Source: Siphonobacter curvatus
GTDB taxonomy: Bacteria; Bacteroidota; Bacteroidia; Cytophagales; Spirosomataceae
Direction: 5' to 3'
Assembly: GCF_002943425.1 (NCBI RefSeq)
Contig: NZ_PTRA01000003.1
Coordinates: forward strand, 124,001 to 188,000
Length of the DNA: 64,000 nucleotides
Part shown: positions 8,300 to 15,808 of the stretch, piece after piece
Layout of the letters: every line of letters starts with the position of its first letter
Numbering within the stretch: position 1 is the stretch's first letter
Made by a program: the position numbers and the translations under genes
Notes under the pieces: generated by a model
What the model was told of the DNA's origin: nothing
The model's database searches: none
Seen by the model: only the letters and a program-made list of their open reading frames with translations

Positions 8300-9115
8300 T
8301 TAACCATTGTCTGCAAATTCTGGATATAGCATCATACCTCCATCGATATAGATCGCTTCTCCGGTAATATAATCCGATTCGTCCGAGGAGAGCCATACGG
8401 CCAGTTTAGCCACGTCTTCCGGTTTACCAATGCGTTTGTACGGAATGAGATCCATCAGAGCGGGCATCTTTTCGGGATCACTCCACACTTCCTTATTGAT
8501 TGGTGTTTTAATGGCTCCCGGGCTAATGGCATTTACCCGAATTTTCAAAGGAGCCAGTTCCTGAGCGATAGACTTCATGAACATCAGTACACCACCTTTC
8601 GAAGCCGCATAATTGACGTGTCCAGCCCAGGGAATCATATCATGAACCGAACTCATGCAAATGATTTTACCAATAGCGTTGGCCTCTTGGGAAGGATTCG
8701 CTTCGGCCTGCTTCACAAATTGACGGGCCGCCAGATTTGAGCAGATGAACTGGCTGGTTAGGTTAGTCGAGATGACGGCTTCCCACTCATCAAGGGTCAT
8801 TTCCAGAAAAGGAGCATCAACCTGACGACCTGAGTTGTTAACGAGAATATCCAGCTTTCCGAAAGCTTCCAGCGTTTTATCAAACATTTGCTTGACATCT
8901 TCTTCTTTGCTTACATCCGCTTTCACGATAATGCCCTTGCCGCCGAAGGCTTCAATCTGAGCTAAGGCATCTTCTGCACCTTCTGATGTTTTATGATAGT
9001 TGATGACAACCGAAGCACCTTCACGGGCCATTTCAATAGCGATTGCTTTTCCAATGCCGGAACTAGCACCCGTAATCATTGCTACAGAATCTTTGAGTCT
9101 TTGATAGGAAGCCAT
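8300..9115 (-). CDS. Short-chain dehydrogenase/reductase (glucose 1-dehydrogenase-like)
   Basis: 271 residues, classical SDR. The cofactor motif is TGASSGIG (residues 15-22), followed by the NNSG variant of NNAG near 92. The catalytic Ser is in CMSSVHD and the YxxxK pair in YAASKGG. The C-terminal part SPGAIKTPIN and IYIDGGMML is typical of the SDR233C/glucose-1-dehydrogenase group. The basic residue pattern after the second strand (NYHKTSEG) suggests NADP. The sugar or alcohol substrate cannot be read from sequence. It is encoded singly, with a small gene upstream on the same strand. Confidence 0.9.
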   Translation of the reverse strand: MASYQRLKDSVAMITGASSGIGKAIAIEMAREGASVVINYHKTSEGAEDALAQIEAFGGKGIIVKADVSKEEDVKQMFDKTLEAFGKLDILVNNSGRQVDAPFLEMTLDEWEAVISTNLTSQFICSNLAARQFVKQAEANPSQEANAIGKIICMSSVHDMIPWAGHVNYAASKGGVLMFMKSIAQELAPLKIRVNAISPGAIKTPINKEVWSDPEKMPALMDLIPYKRIGKPEDVAKLAVWLSSDESDYITGEAIYIDGGMMLYPEFADNG

Positions 9116-9141
9116 AAGTAGTAAGTAGGATAATAGTAAAG

Positions 9142-9333
9142 CTAATTATAATAGGTTTCCGTTAAACGGCGAGCAGGTACTTGACGCCAGGCCCATCGCC
9201 GGGCCAATTCGCTGGCCATCTTGATAGCTTCAGCTGGACTTCGTCTACCGCCTCGCATTAAACGTTTGGCAATCAGTAAGGCACGCTCCCGAGTCGTGGG
9301 CGAAAGAGTTCCTAACATTTCTTCTGATTTCAT
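9142..9333 (-). CDS. Small Arg-rich protein of unknown function
   Basis: 63 residues with a regular helical pattern: TRERALLIAKRLMRGG, a SPAEAIKMASELARRWA segment and a basic end RQVPARRLTETYYN. The pattern of Ala/Leu heptads, the ATG start and the position 26 bp upstream of the SDR gene on the same strand support a real gene. I do not recognise the family. A nucleic-acid or membrane-surface role is conceivable from the charge, but this is speculation. Confidence 0.55.
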   Translation of the reverse strand: MKSEEMLGTLSPTTRERALLIAKRLMRGGRRSPAEAIKMASELARRWAWRQVPARRLTETYYN

Positions 9334-9582
9334 AGCTGTTTTGGGTTTTGGGGAGGATGAAAGAAAGTTTTGTGCCGGGTAGAGAAGGGGTAAACCCGTT
9401 CAAAGCATGGGTAGTCATTTCCCCAAAAACGTTATATAAAGCGGTAGGCACCTGAATTTCTTTGATTAAGAGAAGAAAAGGACAACGGCATGAAAATTGT
9501 TAGTAAATAACTAGCAGATTTTCATTTATCAATGGTGATTAAATTAGTACAATCGTTGATTACTTGTTAAGATGAACTACCC

Positions 9583-10092
9583 ATGAAAAAAATTCTTATC
9601 TCTCTATTTTTTGTGAGCTGTACGACGCTGGTACATGCTCAAATTAAAGATTGGGCCTTGGGTCTGAAAATTGGTCAGCCTACTGGCCTCAATATCCGAA
9701 AATACGGTGACCGTAATGCCTTTGATGTGAATATAGGTACCTACGGAGGGCTGTTTGGTGGTACGAGCGATTATCGGAAAGGTAGGCTTAAAGGCGTTGG
9801 GTTTGCCATCAATGCCAATTATCTCTGGTACGCTCCCGCATTTAATGAACGAATGTCGCTTTACGGAGGCGTGGGGGCTCAGCTAACGTCTCGGAATTAT
9901 TATCCCGACATTACTAGTGATGCTCATGACCGAAGCATTGGCATTGGGCCTACCGTAGTGGCTGGGGTCGAGTTTCTTTCCAAGCGAAGCCCCTATTCCC
10001 TTTTTGTGGAAGGAGGATTGTATGCCGAATTACTTCCGGCTTTCTTTTACTTGAGTCCTCAGTTGAACGCGGGTCTGCGTTATAATTTCTAA
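9583..10092 (+). CDS. Secreted outer-membrane beta-barrel-like protein
   Basis: 169 residues. A signal peptide (MKKILISLFFVSCTTLVHAQ, cut after HAQ or HA) precedes alternating hydrophobic/aromatic strands: LGLKIGQPTGLNIRKYG, AFDVNIGTYGG, FAINANYLWYAP, LYGGVGAQL, GPTVVAGVEFLS and a terminal AGLRYNF ending in Phe, the usual barrel end. It resembles small eight-stranded OmpW/opacity barrels. No channel or enzyme function can be given. It opens the run of small envelope and stress-like genes. Confidence 0.75.
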   Translation: MKKILISLFFVSCTTLVHAQIKDWALGLKIGQPTGLNIRKYGDRNAFDVNIGTYGGLFGGTSDYRKGRLKGVGFAINANYLWYAPAFNERMSLYGGVGAQLTSRNYYPDITSDAHDRSIGIGPTVVAGVEFLSKRSPYSLFVEGGLYAELLPAFFYLSPQLNAGLRYNF

Positions 10093-10166
10093 CATCCAAC
10101 CAACTACCCTTGCACTAGCCTTATTAACTACCCACAGAAACCGCTAGTGCGTTAATTGAAATAGCT

Positions 10167-11108
10167 ATGAAACGTCACATCATTTTACTAGGAGCTTTGG
10201 CTACTGGACTATTTTTAAGTTCATGTGCGGGACTGGATAACTTCTCCAGTAGCCTTAAACGCGGTGATTCAAACCGTACCGCCTACCGCGAAAATCGGGA
10301 AAAACAGGAGCGACGCGAGGAGAAAGAAAAAGATCGCCGTCAGGAAGAACGGGAGGAAAGAGAAGCCCGTCGCGATGAATCAGACATGGACCGTTACCGG
10401 GATGAAAGAAGAGATAGCGATAAAAAGTACGAGGAGCGGAAAGATGAGGATAAAAAATACGAAGAACGTCGGGATGAAGACCGGAAAGACGAAGATAAAA
10501 AGTCAGATGAACGCAAAGATGATGAACGTCGGGATGACCGGGAGCGTCGGAATGAGGATCGGAACTTCTTCCGGAGTGAACGTCGTGACCGGGATGAAGT
10601 AGATCGTTACCGGGATGATGATCGTCGCTACGAAGACCGCTCTCGCCGGGATCGTTACAATGATGATCGCGATGACCGGGATCGCCGCCGCTATGATGAT
10701 CGGTACAGTGACGATCGCAACAGCCGTCGGTATGATGACCGCGACGACCGTTACCAGGATGAGGATTGGGATCGAAGCTCCCGTCGTTCGAACCGCCAGG
10801 ATTCTGGCGAGGAACGTGAGAAACGCGAATTAGCCGAACGACTCGACGACCAGATCAATGAGTTGAACAATCGAATTGAGTCTTTAGACGAAAAGCAAAA
10901 AGGCGAAACCCGTCGGGAACGCCGTCGTCGGGAGGCCATGCGAGAAGACTTACAAGAAAGCCGTTCGGAGCTTTTCGAGAAGTACTATAGTATCAACCAG
11001 TCTTCGGGTCGTGAGTGGAGAAAAGCCAAACGCGACGTTTCGAAATATATGGATGATCTGGATGATAAAATTGAAGATGCCCGTAGAAGCTTGAGACGGG
11101 AAAAATAA
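10167..11108 (+). CDS. Extremely charged Arg/Asp/Glu-rich lipoprotein
   Basis: 313 residues. The signal peptide ends in the lipobox LFLSSC (Cys about residue 20), so it is a lipoprotein. Residues about 35-225 are almost wholly Arg, Asp, Glu, Lys and Tyr in short imperfect repeats such as KYEERKDEDKKYEER and DDRYSDDRNSRRYDDR. The DNA shows the same biased repeats (gatgaacgtcgggatgaccg-like). The last 90 residues form a charged coiled coil (LDDQINELNNRIESLDEKQK and a final helix). Such a polyampholyte is probably disordered or a long charged helix in the periplasm. I know of no defined function. Confidence 0.8.
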   Translation: MKRHIILLGALATGLFLSSCAGLDNFSSSLKRGDSNRTAYRENREKQERREEKEKDRRQEEREEREARRDESDMDRYRDERRDSDKKYEERKDEDKKYEERRDEDRKDEDKKSDERKDDERRDDRERRNEDRNFFRSERRDRDEVDRYRDDDRRYEDRSRRDRYNDDRDDRDRRRYDDRYSDDRNSRRYDDRDDRYQDEDWDRSSRRSNRQDSGEEREKRELAERLDDQINELNNRIESLDEKQKGETRRERRRREAMREDLQESRSELFEKYYSINQSSGREWRKAKRDVSKYMDDLDDKIEDARRSLRREK

Positions 11109-11128
11109 TCTACAACTTTTCTAGTAAC

Positions 11129-11160
11129 GAAAGACCCGCTCAGCGGGTCTTTCGTTTATA
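11129..11160 (+). terminator. Terminator of the charged-lipoprotein gene
   Basis: CGAAAGACCCGC / GCGGGTCTTTCG stem with a 3-nt loop, followed by a short T-rich tail. Confidence 0.85.
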
Positions 11161-11259
11161 ACATTCTGATTAATAAGGGTTTTTGGCTTATAGAAGAAAA
11201 GGCACAACAATTTTAAATTAATCAGTAACTAGAAATACTTCAATCAAACCAATATCCTT

Positions 11260-11472
11260 ATGGCTCAGCAACCGATTAATACTCCGCAGAACGAGAATCC
11301 GAATATTCGTAAACTATTCATATTCATTGGTGTAGTAGTAGCTATCTGTGCTATCTGGGCTATTGTTGGTGGTCTCTTCACCAATAGTCCTACGGGTACA
11401 AAAGGCGTCGGAGCAGTAACTGATAAAGATTCAGCTTTTGTACAGGAAAGTGATACCTTGCGTACGCAGTAG
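11260..11472 (+). CDS. Small single-pass membrane protein
   Basis: 70 residues: a polar Gln/Asn/Pro N-terminus, one hydrophobic helix (IRKLFIFIGVVVAICAIWAI, about residues 16-42) and a short polar tail with Asp/Glu. There is no signal cleavage site. It sits between two terminators and is therefore transcribed alone. Function unknown. Confidence 0.65.
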   Translation: MAQQPINTPQNENPNIRKLFIFIGVVVAICAIWAIVGGLFTNSPTGTKGVGAVTDKDSAFVQESDTLRTQ

Positions 11473-11572
11473 ACCTTTTGTAGCGGCTTAACCTACCATA
11501 ACCTTCCTGCAATAAGACTACTGTCTCTCAGAACGACTTTATTCAATCCAATACCCACGATACTAGATGCAT

Positions 11573-11612
11573 AAAAAAGCGGTAAGAACTTCATGTTCTT
11601 ACCGCTTTTACT
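11573..11612. terminator. Bidirectional terminator
   Basis: AAAAGCGGTAAGAAC / GTTCTTACCGCTTTT stem with loop TTCAT between convergent genes. Confidence 0.9.
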
Positions 11613-11633
11613 TTCATTATAAATTGAACTAAA

Positions 11634-12080
11634 CTAAGCTCGCATTAAATAGTGATTAGTCGGTTCTGGTTCCAGTTCAGCCAGTCGATTCGTGAAAGTT
11701 TTCAGTAGTTTCCACTGACTGGTGAGGAGTTGTCGTACGCTTTCGGGTAAATCTTCCCGTAATGCATTGCGATAGAGTACGAGCAGATTCTCATCTACTT
11801 TTCTACGCAAATCTTGTTCATAGTCATCGTGGTCAAGCACGTCGTTCCACTGTGGGGCAGATACCACATCATAGGACATTCTTCCCCCATAATTCCACAA
11901 TTGGTTCACTAATTGGGTCTTGCATAAACTACTGCTAGTCATTCCTCGCATGAGGAAAGGTTTGACTAACAAACAGTTTACGCGGGTAACTAGGGTATGA
12001 TATACACGAACGCGTCCTTCATGAGCGTGTATAAGGGCATTAAGCCAATAGTCTAGGCGGTGATTGTCAGCTCTTTCCAT
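11634..12080 (-). CDS. Divergent DUF2383-like four-helix protein
   Basis: 148 residues from the ATG at 12080 (MERADNHRLDYWLNALIHAH); the open frame runs 23 codons further but through AT-rich DNA that looks non-coding. The length, helix pattern and order match the DUF2383/PA2169-type protein encoded next door, with an alignable end (LVLYRNALREDLPESVRQLL beside the neighbour's YTEALAHEKIQTLPDIQILL). It looks like a diverged paralogue. DUF2383 proteins are ferritin-like four-helix bundles of uncertain role, induced by stress in some bacteria. No metal-ligand set is evident in this copy. Confidence 0.6.
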   Translation of the reverse strand: MERADNHRLDYWLNALIHAHEGRVRVYHTLVTRVNCLLVKPFLMRGMTSSSLCKTQLVNQLWNYGGRMSYDVVSAPQWNDVLDHDDYEQDLRRKVDENLLVLYRNALREDLPESVRQLLTSQWKLLKTFTNRLAELEPEPTNHYLMRA

Positions 12081-12215
12081 GGTCAGGAATAGTAAAATAA
12101 ATTCTGTAATTGATTTAACATGGGTTTTGAAAAACGAATCGAAGAGCAACGCCTTACGTGGGTGGATACCGCATTTATGCCTAGACTATCACTAATACCA
12201 TTCCAAAGCGTGTTT

Positions 12216-12689
12216 TTACGCTTGAGAAATATTCTTTTCTTCGTTGCGTAGCGATTGAATGAGCATTAAATCCTGGGCAATAATCGTTTGTTGACCTTCT
12301 AGTAAAATCTGAATATCGGGCAGCGTCTGAATTTTTTCGTGCGCTAACGCTTCTGTATACGTAGCAAGAGCCGTTTCATCACCCGTCTCGCAAGAACTTA
12401 AAATGGCATCCCGGTCTTTACCGAGTAATTTATCTTTAATGTCAATCCAAAATTGGTGAAAGCGAGCGGCGGTTGTACCTGTTTCAGGAGGCGTCTGTTT
12501 GTACTTTTTCAATACCTCACCTAAATCGTCCGCGAAGCCTTCACTTTCTTTCTCTAGTTTTTCAAACAATGCTTTCAGCTGCGGTTCTTCTACATCTCTG
12601 GCCGCTACCGAATAGCCTTTGGTGCGATCAATATTGATTTTGACCAGCAATTCCAGCTGATCAATAAGGTTTTCCATTTCAGTTGCCAT
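12216..12689 (-). CDS. PA2169-type four-helix-bundle protein (DUF2383)
   Basis: 157 residues, all helical. The N-terminal ENLIDQLELLVKINIDRTKG and the following AARDVEEPQLKALFEKLEKE, plus the central CETGDETALATYTEAL, match the DUF2383 family as I know it. The fold is a ferritin-like bundle; the biochemical role is not established. Ordinarily it belongs to general-stress gene groups. It is followed on the same strand by a diverged copy (136 bp further) and preceded by a Pro/Glu-rich gene, all minus strand. Confidence 0.75.
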   Translation of the reverse strand: MATEMENLIDQLELLVKINIDRTKGYSVAARDVEEPQLKALFEKLEKESEGFADDLGEVLKKYKQTPPETGTTAARFHQFWIDIKDKLLGKDRDAILSSCETGDETALATYTEALAHEKIQTLPDIQILLEGQQTIIAQDLMLIQSLRNEEKNISQA

Positions 12690-12746
12690 ACTACTTTCGT
12701 GCGATTGGATAATGAATAAGTACGTAGTTGATTGATAAACAGATTT

Positions 12747-13244
12747 TTACAGAGCTGGATGAAGCCGATTTTGTTGATCTGCTTCCGAAATAGCCGTGGG
12801 TACGGGCATAGCCTCCTCAGAAGCAGAAATATTTTCTACTTCCCCGATTTCATCGGGACGAATGGGAGCCTGCTCGGGAATGTCTGGCATCGGAGGCGTT
12901 TCGTCCGGAGCTTCCGGTACTACATCCGGTGTTTCTTCGGGAGCATGAGGGAGATCCGGAAAGGTACCGGGAACATTCGGTAAGTCTGGCTGGATTTCGG
13001 GTGTCGGCGGTGAGGTCGGTGGCACTTCAGGCACTGAACCCGGAAAAACGTTCTGTACCGAGCGGTCCTCCTGCTGACGGGTTTCTTTCGGATACGCCGA
13101 CTCATCACCCAATCCTAAAGGACCTTCGTTTTCCTCCATGGATTTTTCAAGTTCTAATTCTTGAGCTGTTTCAGAAGGGGTATCCCGATGAATTTCAGAA
13201 GATTTTTCGCCGGGAGCCGGACGCGTAGGTTGGATCGTTTCCAT
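12747..13244 (-). CDS. Pro/Glu-rich, probably disordered protein
   Basis: 165 residues without a signal peptide or membrane helix. From residue about 60 the sequence is a Pro-rich series with Pro every two to four residues (VPEVPPTSPPTPEIQPDLPN, then EETPDVVPEAPDETPPMPDI), giving an acidic, extended chain. It starts with ATG and ends near the DUF2383 gene on the same strand. Low complexity makes homology calls unreliable; it could be a stress-related hydrophilin-like protein. The function is unknown. Confidence 0.55.
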   Translation of the reverse strand: METIQPTRPAPGEKSSEIHRDTPSETAQELELEKSMEENEGPLGLGDESAYPKETRQQEDRSVQNVFPGSVPEVPPTSPPTPEIQPDLPNVPGTFPDLPHAPEETPDVVPEAPDETPPMPDIPEQAPIRPDEIGEVENISASEEAMPVPTAISEADQQNRLHPAL

Positions 13245-13408
13245 AAGATGAGGTATATTAGTTATATAAATATCCTATAGGGGGGCAAAAGTAGTGCCAC
13301 TCTCTGTACCGTCTGATCCGTCCCAAATTGGGGAAAACCTACGCGTTACGCTGTAAAGAAGGGCGGTATTAAATTTTAACAAGGCTTATTTACTAAACTC
13401 AGCTATGT

Positions 13409-13609
13409 ATGGAAAATCAAGAATCGCAAAATCCAGAACCTACCGTAGAGAAGTTTTTAGAGCAGGTAGAAAAAAAGAATGCAGAAAATGAAGTAAGCCA
13501 GGAGAAAGAAAATCTTGAGCACAAACGTCACAACGATGAAGAGTTTAAAGAGCTCTCACAACAGGAAGAAGAAAAGGCTCGTGAAGCCGAAAAATTTGTA
13601 GGTAGCTGA
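13409..13609 (+). CDS. Small acidic hydrophilic protein
   Basis: 66 residues, about 40 percent Glu/Lys/Gln, with no hydrophobic core: VEKFLEQVEKKNAENEVSQE and EEEKAREAEKF. It looks like a single charged helix. The gene has an ATG start and is followed at once by a strong terminator, which supports expression. No family recognised. Confidence 0.6.
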   Translation: MENQESQNPEPTVEKFLEQVEKKNAENEVSQEKENLEHKRHNDEEFKELSQQEEEKAREAEKFVGS

Positions 13610-13630
13610 TCCGTTCGATGTCCTACCCAT

Positions 13631-13663
13631 AAAAGCCCCGCTCTACGCCGAGCGGGGCTTTTA
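13631..13663 (+). terminator. Terminator of the small acidic gene
   Basis: AAAAGCCCCGCTC / GAGCGGGGCTTTT stem with a 6-nt loop and T-rich tail. Confidence 0.9.
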
Positions 13664-13907
13664 TTTGGGTCTAATCCAGTAAAAATCAGTACGGGAGAAG
13701 AAAAGCTGATCAGATAAATCTATCCTTACTTTTGTGTTGATACGCGTAGGTAGAAGAGAAAATAAGTGAATTGTTTTGGAGATATACTGTTGATTTTTAG
13801 AAGTTTATGGAGAAGGTCATAAGGCTAGTACGGCTTCGGGTTTCATAAAATTTGCTAAAAGTCAGCGTCCGAACGAACAGTTTTCCTGATAAAATCAGTT
13901 AATCATT

Positions 13908-13940
13908 CTATCTAATTTATAGACATTGTCTAATTTTGTC
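13908..13940 (+). promoter_or_regulatory. cys operon promoter with overlapping palindromes (in the 13610-13991 gap)
   Basis: TAATTTTG at 13931-13938 fits the -7 box; no good -33 TTTG is present, which suggests an activated promoter. A perfect palindrome TAGACATTGTCTA (13920-13932) overlaps its 5' edge, and a second inverted repeat CTAT-7nt-ATAG (13908-13922) abuts it. These could bind a dimeric sulfur-responsive regulator. The rest of the gap holds the preceding terminator and nothing else that I can identify. Confidence 0.45.
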
Positions 13941-13991
13941 GATAGTATATAAAAAACGAAGGATCGGCAGCGGAAGAACCCCGTGAAGCGT

Positions 13992-14696
13992 ATGAACAAC
14001 GAAGCATTAATACAGGACTTAAAACCCCAGCTGGAAATTCTGGAACCCGCGGCGGCAATGGCCTTACTTACCGAACGATTTCCCGGGAAAGTAGTATTTT
14101 CAACCTCGCTAGGTCAGGAAGATCAGGTTATTACTGATATTATCTTTCGTAACCACTTGCCCGTACGGGTCTTCACCTTAGATACGGGTCGTTTATTTCA
14201 GGAAACCTACGAGTTGATGGATGCGACGCGGGCCAAGTACAACCAGACCCTGGAAACGTACTTCCCGAACACGCAACGCGTAGAAGCCTTGGTACAGGAA
14301 AAAGGATTCAATAGCTTTTATTACTCGGTTGAAAATCGGAAAGAATGTTGCTTCATCCGTAAAATTGAACCGCTGAAACGAGCCCTGACCGGAGCCGAAA
14401 TCTGGATTACGGGCCTACGGGCGGAGCAATCGGAAAACCGATCTGACATGCCCGTTCTGGAATGGGATAACGGAAATCAGGTACTCAAATACAACCCGCT
14501 TATTCACTGGACCTACGATCAGGTACTGGCTTATTTATCGGAATACCGCGTACCCGACAATCCATTACACCGCAAAGGCTTCATCAGTATCGGCTGTGCC
14601 AGCTGCACGAGGGCTATCGAGCCGGGCGAGCACCCCCGGGCCGGCCGCTGGTGGTGGGAAGAATCGAAAAAAGAGTGTGGCTTACACTCAGCGTAG
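13992..14696 (+). CDS. cysH: Assimilatory adenylyl-sulfate (APS/PAPS) reductase CysH, iron-sulfur type
   Basis: 234 residues from ATG 13992 (a GTG at 13983 is also in frame). The PP-loop variant is FSTSLGQEDQVITDII, and the catalytic Cys is in the C-terminal ECGLH. The paired motifs CC (KECCFIRK) and CxxC (IGCASCTRA) provide the four ligands of a [4Fe-4S] cluster. The cluster-bearing group usually reduces APS, producing sulfite and AMP with thioredoxin. This fits the absence of an APS kinase here: CysN has no CysC fusion. First gene of the cysH-cysD-cysN set; no sulfite reductase is in the window. Confidence 0.93.
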   Translation: MNNEALIQDLKPQLEILEPAAAMALLTERFPGKVVFSTSLGQEDQVITDIIFRNHLPVRVFTLDTGRLFQETYELMDATRAKYNQTLETYFPNTQRVEALVQEKGFNSFYYSVENRKECCFIRKIEPLKRALTGAEIWITGLRAEQSENRSDMPVLEWDNGNQVLKYNPLIHWTYDQVLAYLSEYRVPDNPLHRKGFISIGCASCTRAIEPGEHPRAGRWWWEESKKECGLHSA

Positions 14697-14772
14697 AAGT
14701 ATCGTCTAAACAATAGATCATTTCCGGGAGGCCCTTCGAAAACCAACCACGGAAATCTTTACAAGTCTGACT

Positions 14773-15714
14773 ATGAGTTCATTCGGAGATAAATCCTTGA
14801 TTCCTACCTCTGCTCTGGAAAAGCCTGTTTTCCCCCGTGAGCTGGAAGATGAAGCTATTTATATCATGCGGGAAGTAGCCGCTCAGTTTGAGCGGCCCGC
14901 CATTCTGTTTTCGGGAGGAAAGGATTCCATTACCCTGGTACGCCTGGCTCAGAAAGCTTTTTATCCGGGCAAAATTCCTTTCCCGCTGCTGCACGTGGAT
15001 ACGGGTCATAACTTTCCGGAAACCATCGAATACCGCGACTGGCTGGTGAAGGAAGTAGGAGCCGAGCTGATTGTTCGTTACGTACAGGACTCCATTAATC
15101 AGGGAAAAGCTCAGGAAGAATCCGGGAAATACGCTTCCCGTAATGCCTTGCAAACGGTAACGCTACTCGACGCCATTGAAGAATTCAAGTTCGATGCCTG
15201 CATTGGTGGGGCTCGTCGGGACGAGGAAAAAGCCCGGGCGAAAGAACGAATTTTCAGCGTACGCGACGATTTCGGGCAATGGGATGCCAAGCGGCAACGC
15301 CCCGAGTTGTTCGACATGCTGAACGGACGCATTTCGGTGGGTGAAAACGTTCGCGTATTCCCCATCTCCAATTGGACCGAACTCGACGTCTGGAATTATA
15401 TCAAGGAGGAGGGTATTCCCCTGCCTTCCATCTATTTCTCTCACCAACGTCCCGTATTCGAGCGGGATGGGATGCTCTGGGCCGATTCCGAATACATTAA
15501 TAAAGATACCGACGAAATTCCGTTCGAAGCGACGGTTCGATTCCGTACCGTGGGCGATATGACCTGTACGGCGGCCGTCCTGTCGGAAGCAACGGAGCTT
15601 GATGATATTATCGGAGAAATCCTGTCCGCTGAAATCTCGGAACGGGGTGCCCGGATGGATGATAAACGCTCGGAAGCGGCCATGGAAAAACGCAAGCAAC
15701 AGGGCTATTTCTAA
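14773..15714 (+). CDS. cysD: Sulfate adenylyltransferase subunit 2 (ATP sulfurylase small subunit)
   Basis: 313 residues. The PP-loop FSGGKDSITLVRLA binds ATP, followed by HVDTGHNFPETIEYRD and the GGARRDEEKARAKER segment conserved in CysD. The C-terminus ends in KQQGYF, the usual CysD end. With CysN it forms the heterodimer that makes APS from sulfate and ATP, driven by GTP. Gap of 76 bp to cysH and 94 bp to cysN; one operon is likely. Confidence 0.96.
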   Translation: MSSFGDKSLIPTSALEKPVFPRELEDEAIYIMREVAAQFERPAILFSGGKDSITLVRLAQKAFYPGKIPFPLLHVDTGHNFPETIEYRDWLVKEVGAELIVRYVQDSINQGKAQEESGKYASRNALQTVTLLDAIEEFKFDACIGGARRDEEKARAKERIFSVRDDFGQWDAKRQRPELFDMLNGRISVGENVRVFPISNWTELDVWNYIKEEGIPLPSIYFSHQRPVFERDGMLWADSEYINKDTDEIPFEATVRFRTVGDMTCTAAVLSEATELDDIIGEILSAEISERGARMDDKRSEAAMEKRKQQGYF

Positions 15715-15808
15715 GCGTTAACCGGACGATTAGCAGAGAAAATTAGTATTAAAAATCTTCAACGGGGCAAGTCGGAGCTAGGGCTTTACGTAATCCCCTT
15801 TTGTATAC

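Noticed and set aside
10300-10790. Possible CRISPR or tandem array in the repetitive DNA
   Set aside because: The repeats encode the charged tract, are irregular in length and spacing, and no cas genes are near.
10225-10833. Met/Lys/Asp/Thr-rich frames inside the charged lipoprotein gene
   Set aside because: Frame-shifted readings of a repetitive gene; no signal peptide or start context.
12732-13228. Plus-strand frames opposite the Pro/Glu-rich gene
   Set aside because: Both strands are open because of low complexity; the minus frame has the better start and position, but certainty is limited.
13670-13905. Possible riboswitch ahead of cysH
   Set aside because: I could not find a SAM-type or other known aptamer core; only promoter and palindromes are supported.
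15163-15699. 178-codon antisense frame in cysD
   Set aside because: Long open antisense frames are common here because of codon bias; no protein-like features.
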